Part shown: one piece after another, positions 23,645 to 32,531 of the stretch
Position numbering within the stretch: position 1 is the stretch's first letter
Layout of the letters: each line of letters starts with the position of its first letter
Source: Bacteroidales bacterium UBA3630
GTDB lineage: Bacteria; Bacteroidota; Bacteroidia; Bacteroidales; P3
NCBI GenBank assembly: GCA_002373995.1
Contig: DFLB01000048.1
Location: 25,785 to 89,784 of the forward strand
DNA length: 64,000 bases
Direction of reading: 5' to 3'
Position numbers and translations under genes: made by a program
The notes under the pieces: generated by a model
Database searches by the model: none
What the model saw: only the letters and a program-made list of their open reading frames with translations
What the model was told of the DNA's origin: nothing

Positions 23645-25297
23645 TTATTGGGGTAATTTATAATGTAGTCTATATAACCATGAGGGAAGAGTCCATGCCA
23701 TAGAACCTCTTCTCCATGATAGCCCCTTCTTCCGTCTTAAAATGTCCAATAGGGATAGTTTTTCAATAAATGGTTGTAATTTGGAGGTGTATTCGTTTCG
23801 AACATGAAAGTCTGTCAATGCCGCTAAGTAGTTCTTCTCTGGATAAACTAGAAAGCGAGATAGCGTGGGTAAAGCTATTTGATTCATGCAGTCGTCGGCG
23901 TGTTCATGTAAATGGAGTTTTATAAAGGCTTCTGTATAGCGTAAGATGAGGCTTTCCCGGATACGGACAACCTCGTTTGTGTTTTTGGTCGAGCAATCTT
24001 CTTCGTCTGGTAAATTAGAGAAAATCGGGTAAGTGTTCTCATCTTGAAATATATTGTATCCTATTGTTTTAGGCTCTTTATGTATGGAAAAGAACATCTC
24101 GAGTAATATCCCTAGTGAAGACAGCGCTCGAGTAGGTATATTGGCATGATTATTATATACTGAGTTTATTTCGCAGTAGTAAGGCGGCATGTTAGGCATA
24201 GCTGTTCCTGTGCAAAACATCTCGAAGAAATAGCCATATACAGGATTAAATTCGTATTTCTGCAGTAGACTATTTATGTATTTCAAAGATTTGCCAGTTG
24301 TACGCATGTCGACAATTGCTACAGATTCTGATTGTGTGGCTAGTCCGACATGCTTGAAATACGAAAGCACATCTTTTTCGTCACTATCGTATAATGCTTG
24401 TCGAGAAATATATAAATAATGTACCGTAATGTCCTGAAATAAATGATTGATTTGATTAGCAATTTCAAAAGCAGTTCTGGAATCACGAGCGCAAAAGTAC
24501 AAATGTGTTATGCCATGCAATCTTGCGTGGTTGAAAATTCGACAGACAAAAGAGACTAAAAGAGGTGCAATTATATCAAGAGTAATGGCAGTCTGGCTAG
24601 TTTCTACTTCAGAAAGAGCAATGGAACGAGATAAACCCGCCAAAATGGGGCCAAGTTGGAATTGTGTACAGATGGTGGTGTCCATCCATTTTTTTTGGTA
24701 TAGGGAGTAGCCTGACTTAATCTGTGTGCTTTTTATACCGTATTTGTGTGGTATAATAACGTCACTTTGCAAATTGTCACCGTAGTGGTGCCATTTCTTA
24801 AATCTTAAACTCTCCTTTTGAGCGATATATGAGAATAACTCACCAGACGACTTAGTCTTTTTGATTTCATTAGATACGTATAACTTATCCCCATCTTTCC
24901 AGAATCCCCATTTCGCCAGTTGCTTGCGTAAAAATGAACCTGGGAGATACATGTCTGAGATGAAAATAATCCGGTGGCCTTTTATCCTACATTGATTGAC
25001 GAGGGCAAGTATTTTTTTTGATGGTTTAAGTAGACTATCTTCAATTGATAATTCGTTTTCAATTAACTTATTGACAGGGAGAAGATGTTCATGGGAAAAC
25101 TCTATGTTGGTATATATGGATTGTAAGTTATTATGAGATTCCGCATTTATACGGGCAATAATAAATTCATGTCTAATAGCGTAAGATACTGGACAAGAAA
25201 AGGCTTCTGATGCCAAGATGTCAAATAGGGCTGAAGATGGCCCACAAGAACGGATTAGGCAGGTGTCGAAGATGTCGAAGGATGAGGTGTAGTTCAT
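23645..25297 (-). CDS. HAD-like capsule-associated protein
   Basis: This 550-residue protein has an N-terminal HAD phosphatase-like domain: motif I FDIFDTCLIR (about residues 7-16), motif II IIFISDMYLPG, a lysine in EIKKTKSSGELF, and motif IV HYGDNLQSDV. Residues about 220-550 form a second region that I cannot assign (DIIAPLLVSFVCRIFNHARL, LYFCARDSRTAFEIA, YISRQALYD). Two-part proteins of this kind occur in capsule and teichoic-acid-like gene clusters, but the activity is not established. The DNA is AT-rich compared with most of the locus. The start overlaps the stop of the GT2 gene upstream by 4 nt. Confidence 0.68.
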   Translation of the reverse strand: MNYTSSFDIFDTCLIRSCGPSSALFDILASEAFSCPVSYAIRHEFIIARINAESHNNLQSIYTNIEFSHEHLLPVNKLIENELSIEDSLLKPSKKILALVNQCRIKGHRIIFISDMYLPGSFLRKQLAKWGFWKDGDKLYVSNEIKKTKSSGELFSYIAQKESLRFKKWHHYGDNLQSDVIIPHKYGIKSTQIKSGYSLYQKKWMDTTICTQFQLGPILAGLSRSIALSEVETSQTAITLDIIAPLLVSFVCRIFNHARLHGITHLYFCARDSRTAFEIANQINHLFQDITVHYLYISRQALYDSDEKDVLSYFKHVGLATQSESVAIVDMRTTGKSLKYINSLLQKYEFNPVYGYFFEMFCTGTAMPNMPPYYCEINSVYNNHANIPTRALSSLGILLEMFFSIHKEPKTIGYNIFQDENTYPIFSNLPDEEDCSTKNTNEVVRIRESLILRYTEAFIKLHLHEHADDCMNQIALPTLSRFLVYPEKNYLAALTDFHVRNEYTSKLQPFIEKLSLLDILRRKKGLSWRRGSMAWTLPSWLYRLHYKLPQ

Positions 25298-26190
25298 TTT
25301 TGATTATATAGGCACCAAATATGGCACATTCTTCTTTTTATTTTACCAAGGAATTTTTGGGGACGAAGGTGGAACCAGTAGAAGGCTGCAAAACCTGTTC
25401 CACGAAGGAAGGTGAATTTTAGGCGAGGAATGCCGTGCAGGTTGTCGGCGATGGAGTTGTAAAGTTTTCGCTGCAGGTCGGGGTGGGGGGCGAGGGCGTG
25501 GTCGAAGTCGTCGAAGTATCGCAACCGCATCTCCACCAACTTTTGCGCAATCTCCTTTTTGCGGGAGAGGGTGAGGGTGTCGTCGCCGACGCCAGTGTAG
25601 TAAAGTACTTTGTATATCTTGCCTATAGGGTAGCGCTGCCAGATGCGCACCCAGTAGTCATAGTCCTCGACCAGGAAAAGCGTGGTGTCGTAGTCGCCCA
25701 CGGTCTTCAGCACCTCGTGGCGGTACATGAAGGCGTAGCAGACGCAGTTGTAGAGTGGAAGGTGCACCTGGGGGTCGGGGTGGTGGACTTCGTAGAGCTG
25801 TTCGCCTGTGGCGAGGCTGAAGGCGGCGTAGCAGGCCGTGACGAGCCCTTTGTCGGGGTTGGCGTCCAGGTAGGCCACGAACTCTTCGAGCATCGTAGGC
25901 GCCATGCGGTTGTCGTGCGAAGTCCAGGTGAGGTACTTGCCTTTTGCCTCACGGAATCCCCGGTTCAGCGCTCCGGGCAGCTTGAGGTTGACCTCGTTGT
26001 TGACGATACGGATGCGCCTGTCGCGGGAGGCATAGCCCTGCATGATCTCCAATGAGTTGTCTTTGGAACAGTCGTTGACAATGATGAGTTCCCAGTCAGT
26101 AAACGTCTGCCCCACGACGCTGTCGATAGACTGCGCCAGAAACCCCGCCCCGTTATAGCAAGGCAGTACGATGGAGACTATTGGAGACAT
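25294..26190 (-). CDS. Glycosyltransferase family 2
   Basis: This 298-residue GT-A enzyme has VSIVLPCYNGAGFLAQSID, IVNDCSKDNSLEIM, LPGALNRGFREAKGKYLTWT and VEDYDYWVRIWQR. The usual DXD position reads TSHDN, an uncommon but known variant among capsule GT2 enzymes. It lies 4 nt after the galactofuranosyltransferase-like gene and overlaps the HAD-like gene by 4 nt. Confidence 0.9.
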   Translation of the reverse strand: MSPIVSIVLPCYNGAGFLAQSIDSVVGQTFTDWELIIVNDCSKDNSLEIMQGYASRDRRIRIVNNEVNLKLPGALNRGFREAKGKYLTWTSHDNRMAPTMLEEFVAYLDANPDKGLVTACYAAFSLATGEQLYEVHHPDPQVHLPLYNCVCYAFMYRHEVLKTVGDYDTTLFLVEDYDYWVRIWQRYPIGKIYKVLYYTGVGDDTLTLSRKKEIAQKLVEMRLRYFDDFDHALAPHPDLQRKLYNSIADNLHGIPRLKFTFLRGTGFAAFYWFHLRPQKFLGKIKRRMCHIWCLYNQK

Positions 26191-26194
26191 GTTT

Positions 26195-27139
26195 TTAGCT
26201 ATTCTTTACAGACCATCCGGGTTTGTAGACAGGATGTTTGCCCATGCGATGAAGCCATGCGTCGCGAATGGCAATCCAAACGAGTTTCTCGTATGGGGTT
26301 TTGTCTTTCCCTTTAAGGTGTCGTTTGAGGGCGGATTTGAACCGTTTCCTTGCCACTTTGGGGAAGTGTTTTTTCATCATGACCATCTCGTTGCGGTTGC
26401 TATAGTAGTCTCCCCATGTGGCGGCAATGGTACTGTCAGTTACTTGTTCTTTCACCTGACCCACTTTTTTTATGTCGTGGGTTATTCTGATATCCGGGAC
26501 GCAGATGATATCGCCGTAATGTTGTAGCCGCAGACTGTGTTCGGAGTCGTCGTTGTAGATAAAGAATTTGGGGTTGATCAAACCGACTTCTTTGAGAGCA
26601 CAAACATTAAGGAATGGGCCGACATACGAGAGGAAGTCGATTTTGAAGAAGGGTTTCTGATACTCTTCGAGGGTTGAAGCATCCCATATAAAATGGTTGT
26701 TGGGCGTTATGGTATAGTGGCTACGATGTGAAATGTCGATGTTGCCATCCGGGGTAAGCACGGCAGCGCAAATGGCAGAATATTTGTCTATGGGATGTTG
26801 TTCGGAGAAAAGGAGGAATTTTTCTATCAGATCGGGCTCGGGATAGGCATCGTCGTCGGCGATGAAGATCCAATCGGGTTGCAGGGAAACGGCTTTTTTC
26901 TCGCCGACATAAAATCCGCCGGCACCTCCAAGATTATCGTTGGTGTGAATGATAATTTTATTGAATGGAGTGTCAGTCTTTTCCCATTCCTTCAGATACT
27001 CTTCGGTCCCGTCGGAACTATGGTTGTTCACAACTATAAGGTTCCGGAATTGAATGGTTTGGTTTTGGTAGCATTCAAGAGTTTTCTTAAGTTTGGAAAG
27101 CCTGTTGTAAGTGACTATAACGACATCTATGTTCATCAT
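26195..27139 (-). CDS. GT2, galactofuranosyltransferase-like
   Basis: This 314-residue GT2 enzyme has VVIVTYNRLSKLKKTLECYQ, IVVNNHSSDGTEEYL, the glycine-rich NDNLGGAGGFYVGEKKA and the acidic metal site FIADDDAYPEPD. The GGAGGF stretch followed by a triple-Asp site is characteristic of GlfT-like and rhamnosyl-type GT2 enzymes. The UDP-galactopyranose mutase gene is 2 nt upstream, so transfer of galactofuranose is a reasonable inference. The acceptor is unknown. Confidence 0.85.
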   Translation of the reverse strand: MMNIDVVIVTYNRLSKLKKTLECYQNQTIQFRNLIVVNNHSSDGTEEYLKEWEKTDTPFNKIIIHTNDNLGGAGGFYVGEKKAVSLQPDWIFIADDDAYPEPDLIEKFLLFSEQHPIDKYSAICAAVLTPDGNIDISHRSHYTITPNNHFIWDASTLEEYQKPFFKIDFLSYVGPFLNVCALKEVGLINPKFFIYNDDSEHSLRLQHYGDIICVPDIRITHDIKKVGQVKEQVTDSTIAATWGDYYSNRNEMVMMKKHFPKVARKRFKSALKRHLKGKDKTPYEKLVWIAIRDAWLHRMGKHPVYKPGWSVKNS

Positions 27140-27141
27140 AT

Positions 27142-28284
27142 TTATTGTTTTGATAGTGTTTTATAAGCGGACATGGCTTGCTCTATGGTTGGAGCCATAT
27201 CATAGTAGCGGTATTCTGCCAACCGCCCTCCGAGAAGGATATCGGGTCTTTGGGCGGCAAGGGCTTTGTATTCTTCGTAGAGACGGCTGTTGCGTTCGTC
27301 ATTGATGGGGTAGTAGGGCTCGATGCCGGGATGCCATTCGGTACTGTACTCTTTGGATATTACAGTATGAGGACATCTGGCAACGTCGTCTCCAAACATT
27401 TCGAAATGTTTGTGTTCGATAATCCGCGTATAGGCAACGCCGGCATCGGTGTAGTTCACAACGGCATTGCCTTGATAGTTTGGAATGTTGAGGGACTCTT
27501 GCTCGAACCGTACCGACCGGTATTCAAGGTGGCCAAGTTGATAGTTGAAAAATTCGTCTATCTGTCCTGTATAAACGATTTTATCAGCTAGATTCTCCCA
27601 ATGGCTGCGATTGTCGAAGAAGTCTGTGTTTGTAATTGCTTCAACACTGGCCAAAAGGCCTTCGATTAGTTTGTTGTACCCACCAATAGGGATTCCTTGA
27701 TAGCGGTCGTTGAAATAGTTGTTGTCAAACACGAAGCGTACAGGTAGCCGTTTAATAATAAATGCAGGCAGTTCTGTACATTTTCTCCCCCATTGTTTCT
27801 CGGTGTAGCCTTTGATGAGGGTTTCGTAGATGTCTGTTCCGACAAGCATTAGTGCTTGCTCCTCTAGATTGCGCGGTGCGGCGATGCCTTCGTTGCTCAG
27901 ACGACGGCGAATTTCGTTCCGTTGCTGTTCTATTATATGTTGCGCTTCTTCAGGTGTGTTGATATTCCACATCTGGTGGAAGGTGTTCATGTTGAAGGGA
28001 AGATTGAACAATCTCCCTTTGAAATTTGCGATGGGTGAATTGGTATAGCGATTGAAGTCTACGAAGGAGTTTACAAAGTCCCACACCTTTTTGTTGTTGG
28101 TATGAAAAATGTGAGCGCCATACTTGTGAACGTTGACGCCGTCAATGTTTTCGCAGTATATATTCCCACCCAGATGAGGTCGTTTGTCAATAACAAGGAC
28201 CCGTTTTCCATCCTGTTTCACTAAATGGGCGAAGGTGGCCCCATAGAGACCAGAACCGACGATTAGAAAATCATATTCTTTCAT
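27142..28284 (-). CDS. glf: UDP-galactopyranose mutase
   Basis: This 380-residue flavoenzyme converts UDP-galactopyranose to UDP-galactofuranose. FAD binding is shown by DFLIVGSGLYGATFAH and the following VLVIDKRPHLGGNIY. Other family blocks are NVHKYGAHIFHTNNKKVWDFV, YTEKQWGRKCTELPAFIIKR, PVRFVFDNNYFNDRYQGIP and IPNYQGNAVVNYTD. I chose the start at 28284 (MKEYDFLIVGSG); the ATG at 28317 adds 11 residues unlike the family. Its presence implies galactofuranose in the surface glycan. Confidence 0.97.
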   Translation of the reverse strand: MKEYDFLIVGSGLYGATFAHLVKQDGKRVLVIDKRPHLGGNIYCENIDGVNVHKYGAHIFHTNNKKVWDFVNSFVDFNRYTNSPIANFKGRLFNLPFNMNTFHQMWNINTPEEAQHIIEQQRNEIRRRLSNEGIAAPRNLEEQALMLVGTDIYETLIKGYTEKQWGRKCTELPAFIIKRLPVRFVFDNNYFNDRYQGIPIGGYNKLIEGLLASVEAITNTDFFDNRSHWENLADKIVYTGQIDEFFNYQLGHLEYRSVRFEQESLNIPNYQGNAVVNYTDAGVAYTRIIEHKHFEMFGDDVARCPHTVISKEYSTEWHPGIEPYYPINDERNSRLYEEYKALAAQRPDILLGGRLAEYRYYDMAPTIEQAMSAYKTLSKQ

Positions 28285-28303
28285 TTTGAAAAATAACTGT
28301 ACT

Positions 28304-29239
28304 TTAAAGGCGACCAATGATGGTTTTGCACCATGTAGAGATATCTGTACACAGGATTTTTAGTGCTGTTTTGTTATATAGTTGTCTGTACTTTCTGACA
28401 TTCCGAATTATCCCAAGCCAACCATGTACCTTCCTGGTTTGCCGTAAACGATAGCTCGTAAACTTGGCAATTTCAACGGCTTGGGGGTTTTTGAGATACG
28501 GTATTACACAGGTGTTGATTACATACATCTGGTAATCTATGGTTGCGTGTCCTCTGATCAAACCGCAGGTTTGCCCATTGTGGATGCGATACCTGATAAG
28601 TGGGGCATCTATATATCCGAGTGCATTGTTTTCTGCCGCGTATATGGCTAATGCATAGTCATGTAGCACTTCTCCATATTGGCAAATATTAGTTATTGGC
28701 CTGTTTAAGACTAACTCTTTTCTGAATGCCATAGTCGCTCCTGTCGCATGGTTTCCCCCATTCAGAAACGGTTCCAGCTGTATGCCGTTGTCAAAGATTT
28801 TTTTATCCTTTTTGTTGAAATGATAACTCCATAAATTATTTGGAATTATCTTGTTTGGCTCTCCATTTTGGTCTATCAATAAAGCATCTGTGAAAATTGC
28901 CTGTATCGATTTGTTGTCGTTAAAATAGGAAATGATGGTTTCAACTTTGCCATGTTCCCAGACATCATCTTGATCAGACAGGAATATTATCTCTCCTCTG
29001 CAAATGTCAATTGCCTTTTGGAAATTATTGTAAACGCCTAATTGACTCTCGTTCCGGAAAACATTTATTTTGATGTCGGTGGTGCTAGCTATTGTTCCAA
29101 TAACTTGTAGGGTGTTGTCCGTACTCCCGTCGTCGCACACCACAATCTCATCCACCGGCATGGTCTGGTTTAGAATAGACTCCAGTTGTTCGCGGATATA
29201 TCGTTCGCCGTTGTATGTACAAAGTGCAACAGAAAGCAT
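28304..29239 (-). CDS. Glycosyltransferase family 2 (rhamnosyltransferase-like)
   Basis: This 311-residue GT2 enzyme has MLSVALCTYNGERYIREQLESI, VVCDDGSTDNTLQVI, NFQKAIDICRGEIIFLSDQDDVW and NHATGATMAFRKEL. The SDQDDVW site with GATMAFR is the pattern of alpha-rhamnosyl- or galactosyl-type capsule GT2 proteins. The gene is moderately AT-rich and sits between FkbM and glf with gaps of 3 and 19 nt. Confidence 0.9.
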   Translation of the reverse strand: MLSVALCTYNGERYIREQLESILNQTMPVDEIVVCDDGSTDNTLQVIGTIASTTDIKINVFRNESQLGVYNNFQKAIDICRGEIIFLSDQDDVWEHGKVETIISYFNDNKSIQAIFTDALLIDQNGEPNKIIPNNLWSYHFNKKDKKIFDNGIQLEPFLNGGNHATGATMAFRKELVLNRPITNICQYGEVLHDYALAIYAAENNALGYIDAPLIRYRIHNGQTCGLIRGHATIDYQMYVINTCVIPYLKNPQAVEIAKFTSYRLRQTRKVHGWLGIIRNVRKYRQLYNKTALKILCTDISTWCKTIIGRL

Positions 29240-29242
29240 TTG

Positions 29243-30220
29243 TTATATGGATTTTGCTCGTATAATCCCTTTTCTAAAATATGGCGGCATGGGGGTGTCG
29301 TATAAATGGAAGAGCATATACCCTTTAGAGAATTCGGAATTATAGCCAATATTGTCAAAAAAGTATTTCATCTCTTCTGCGTCATGTTGCTTATGATACG
29401 ATGCAACGGCAAGTTTAGTACCCTTCTTCTGTCTCAACACACGCTCGGCTGAAGAAAGGGATTGCAATTCGTACCCCTCAATATCCATTTTGACAAAAGC
29501 TGATTTGTAATCAACACTTGATAATATTTTCTCCAGCGATATTGTTGTTTCTGTGTTTGTTGCAGAGACGAATTTTTGAATTATAGTTACCTTATCACCG
29601 TATGATGCAAATGTTTGTTTTAGAGGCTTAATCCACTCGGGGTCGCTCTCTACAATCACCACATGGGACGCCTTGTCAATATTATCCAGAGAGAATAGTC
29701 CTTCAGCAGCCCCAATATCAAAAACCACATCTCCCTCGACTACATGAACACAAGGTGACTGGTACTGATGAGGAGTGTCCTCGGCCTCTGTGTCGCCTAA
29801 TAGTCTTTCTGTTTGTAGATAGTATTTGTATGACTCAAGTGCTTCAGTAGGAGACTGGTCCGCCTTAAAAAAAAGTTTTTTGTTATCATGGACTACATAG
29901 GGCAATTGTGATTCTGGGTCAAAACCGAACTCAATGTGTACTGGTGAGGGGGCTGTCTTGTAAGGGAAACAACAATATTCGCCATGTTGCTTTAGATAAT
30001 TCAGCTCCTTTTGATAAGGTCCGGCTTCTTCCTGATGGCGTGCATAATAATCCAACAAATTAAGATAATGAAATTTCGTCGATATTGTTTGATCCAATGA
30101 ATCCACAATCTCTTCGAACCGGGCTATTTTTGCAGTATTCTCGTTTAACTGCTTTCTAATATTAGTGGTAAAGAACGCCCGAATATTGACCAATATGTTT
30201 TTTATTAACGATGCTCGCAT
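29243..30220 (-). CDS. FkbM family methyltransferase
   Basis: This 325-residue protein has an N-terminal coiled-coil-like region (about 1-60) and a C-terminal Rossmann methyltransferase domain. The SAM site is VVFDIGAAEGLFSLDN (about residues 165-180), followed by VIVESDPEWIKPLKQTF and the FkbM block SAFVKMDIEGYELQSLSSAERVL. The family O-methylates sugars and other hydroxylated substrates, so a methylated sugar in the glycan, perhaps at the chain end, is plausible. A terminal methyl could act as the export signal read by the Wzt C-terminal domain next door; this is inference from O9a-type systems. Confidence 0.88.
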   Translation of the reverse strand: MRASLIKNILVNIRAFFTTNIRKQLNENTAKIARFEEIVDSLDQTISTKFHYLNLLDYYARHQEEAGPYQKELNYLKQHGEYCCFPYKTAPSPVHIEFGFDPESQLPYVVHDNKKLFFKADQSPTEALESYKYYLQTERLLGDTEAEDTPHQYQSPCVHVVEGDVVFDIGAAEGLFSLDNIDKASHVVIVESDPEWIKPLKQTFASYGDKVTIIQKFVSATNTETTISLEKILSSVDYKSAFVKMDIEGYELQSLSSAERVLRQKKGTKLAVASYHKQHDAEEMKYFFDNIGYNSEFSKGYMLFHLYDTPMPPYFRKGIIRAKSI

Positions 30221-30222
30221 GA

Positions 30223-31503
30223 TTAAATATATGCTAATTTCGCTTTAAACATTATATGTCCCCAGCCACTATCCCATTGTGTGATTGCGGAATTTTGCCT
30301 ATTGTCTTTGTCTGCATCTTCTATGGTAAATGATAATATGTTGGGAACATAATCGAAGTCTCGTTGTGCTGAAAGATAATTTCCTATACCGATAGAAAAG
30401 GCAAGGGTGTATTTCCCTGCAGCGAGGTGATGATTACATAGGGAAAAAAGTATTTCCCGTTCCTCGCCTTTTTTGATGTCAAGAGTTTCAGTATTGGAAA
30501 CGGACCCAATGGCCGTCTCGTCCATGCTGAAAACAGTGGTATTGATTCTGTAGTTAGGTGTATTTTGGTGGGCTTTTACTTTAAAAATGAAATCAATGGG
30601 CTCATTAGAAGCAAATGAGTTCCGATTCTCGGCAAAACGTACGGAGAGAAATTCTATTTCTTTTGAATCATTTCCACCTTTAAAGTCAATATGAAGTGGG
30701 GTGTCTGCCTTTTTTGAACTGATATAATAATCTACGGCCTCGTTGGCACTTCCAATATAGTCGACGCTACCATTGTGAAGGACTATTCCATGTCGGCATA
30801 GTTTGCGCACTGCGGCCATATTATGGCTGACAAACAGCACCGTGCGGCCTTCGCCTTTGCTGACGTCTTGCATTTTGCCGATGGCTTTTTTCTGGAATTC
30901 GGCGTCGCCGACGGCGAGGACTTCGTCGACAACCAATATCTCGGGGTCGAGGTGGGCGGCGACGGCGAAGCCGAGGCGCACCATCATGCCGCTGGAGTAG
31001 CGCTTCACAGGGGTATCGATATAACGCTCGCAGCCGCTGAAGTCGACTATCTCGTCCAGCTTCTTGCTGATTTCCTGCTTCGTCATGCCCAGGATGGCGC
31101 CGTTCATGTAGATGTTCTCGCGGCCGGTCATCTCGGGATGGAAGCCGGTGCCGACCTCGAGCAGCGAGCCGATACGTCCGCGGGCACGGATGGTGCCGGT
31201 GGTGGGGGCGGTGACCTTGGAGAGGATCTTCAGCAGGGTGCTCTTGCCGGCACCGTTCTTGCCGATGATGCCCACCACATCGCCCTGCTCCACCTTGAAG
31301 TCGATGTCCTTCAGCGCCCAGACGTAGTCGCTGTTGCCCTTGCTGCTGCGGTCGTTGGTTTCGCCGATGGTGAGGTAGGGGTCTTCTTTGCCTCGTATGT
31401 TCGTGGTCCACCAGCGTTTCAGGTCGTGTGCCAATGTTCCTGTGCTGACGGTTCCTAACCGGTATAATTTGCTTATGTTGTTGAATTCTATAGCGGTAGG
31501 CAT
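30223..31503 (-). CDS. wzt: Wzt-like ABC transporter ATPase with C-terminal glycan-binding domain
   Basis: This 426-residue ATPase powers polysaccharide export. The nucleotide-binding domain (about 1-245) has Walker A GKNGAGKST (about residue 82), the signature YSSGMMVRLGFA, Walker B EILVVDEVLAVGD and the switch His in LFVSHNMAAVRKLC. The C-terminal region (about 275-426) is a beta-rich Wzt_C-type domain, which in O-antigen systems binds the modified chain end. The permease partner is encoded upstream but separated by a nucleotidyltransferase gene. The FkbM gene follows after 2 nt. Confidence 0.95.
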   Translation of the reverse strand: MPTAIEFNNISKLYRLGTVSTGTLAHDLKRWWTTNIRGKEDPYLTIGETNDRSSKGNSDYVWALKDIDFKVEQGDVVGIIGKNGAGKSTLLKILSKVTAPTTGTIRARGRIGSLLEVGTGFHPEMTGRENIYMNGAILGMTKQEISKKLDEIVDFSGCERYIDTPVKRYSSGMMVRLGFAVAAHLDPEILVVDEVLAVGDAEFQKKAIGKMQDVSKGEGRTVLFVSHNMAAVRKLCRHGIVLHNGSVDYIGSANEAVDYYISSKKADTPLHIDFKGGNDSKEIEFLSVRFAENRNSFASNEPIDFIFKVKAHQNTPNYRINTTVFSMDETAIGSVSNTETLDIKKGEEREILFSLCNHHLAAGKYTLAFSIGIGNYLSAQRDFDYVPNILSFTIEDADKDNRQNSAITQWDSGWGHIMFKAKLAYI

Positions 31504-31508
31504 GCGTG

Positions 31509-32531
31509 TTACATTTTGTGAAGGATGCTTTGCGGTTTTAAACCATGTGAGGTGATACTGGCCAACAGCAGTTGGGCTGACGGCTCATTATAGACCATTC
31601 GTCGTTTCCAACCAGAGTTTTGCCAGCGGTGTAGTTTCCATGTAAGGCGCCCGAGGCCATCATGGTTGCTGTCGGCAACGTCGCCATAGACGATGTTGTG
31701 CTCTAATCGTTTGGTGGCCTCGACATCGTCAGGTCCCCCCTGCAAACGGATTGGTGGCTGGTAGCCCAGCTGACTGTCGGCGACACCGTTTAGGGCGCTA
31801 ACAAATGGTGCCATGCCATAGTTGTAGATGGTGCTTTGCACATGGTCCCAGTCTACTTGTTCTTGTAGTGCACGGCAGGTGAGCGTCCAGTCCACCAGGT
31901 CGCGAAGTGTGTTGCGGCTGGCGGCGAAGTGGCAGGCCATATGGCGTAACAGGAATAGCACTTCGAAGGTGGGGGAGGGGGCTATCTCCTTCAGCATCGC
32001 CTCGTAGTGCCGGTTGCTGGGTGGATAGTGTACGTTGAGGAAGTCGTAGTGACTCTCCACCGTTACGCCGCGGTAGTTGTATTTCGAGTGGTGATGGGCA
32101 TCGTTGCTGATTTCTACTTTCAGCACCTCGCGGGCTATACGGTCGGCGTCGTCGTGCCGGTCGTAGAAGTATAGGTCCAGATCGCCAAACTCACGCTCAT
32201 CCGCAACAGGGTAGTGGCGAGCGGTGTTGGTCCCTTTTAGCACCAAGGTGTCGATGCCGTGCTTCGCCATTGTGTCTGTGATATCTTGCTGCACCTCATA
32301 CTGGTAGTGATGCCATCCAATCGCTTTTTCGTGCTCAGCCAACCAGGGCATCAGTACCTCTCGCGGAGCCCCTGTGGATGCAGTGGCTTCGTAGCAGAGG
32401 GCTGCCACATGGTTTTTCTGCAACAGGCGGAAGAGGCTCCACCATTGCGATGCATCCATCGTGGCAGCATCGGGTTTCTCGCCCGTCAGCGCTGCACGCA
32501 GCAGGTTGTATGCTATGTGTATCTCGGTCAT
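31509..32531 (-). CDS. Nucleotidyltransferase-like protein (NTP_transf_5 type)
   Basis: This 340-residue protein starts MTEIHIAYNLLRAALTGE. I set the start at 32531, where ATGA overlaps the permease stop; residues predicted further upstream are a shadow of the permease gene. The core DTLVLKGTNTARHYPVADE, then REFGDLDLYFYDRHDADR-like text, gives the G-(T/S) and DhDhh metal site of the nucleotidyltransferase superfamily (PF14907-like, uncharacterised). The remainder is helical. Members are common in Bacteroidota surface-polysaccharide loci without a known role. Placement between wzm and wzt, which are normally adjacent, suggests a link to export or chain modification. Confidence 0.75.
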   Translation of the reverse strand: MTEIHIAYNLLRAALTGEKPDAATMDASQWWSLFRLLQKNHVAALCYEATASTGAPREVLMPWLAEHEKAIGWHHYQYEVQQDITDTMAKHGIDTLVLKGTNTARHYPVADEREFGDLDLYFYDRHDDADRIAREVLKVEISNDAHHHSKYNYRGVTVESHYDFLNVHYPPSNRHYEAMLKEIAPSPTFEVLFLLRHMACHFAASRNTLRDLVDWTLTCRALQEQVDWDHVQSTIYNYGMAPFVSALNGVADSQLGYQPPIRLQGGPDDVEATKRLEHNIVYGDVADSNHDGLGRLTWKLHRWQNSGWKRRMVYNEPSAQLLLASITSHGLKPQSILHKM

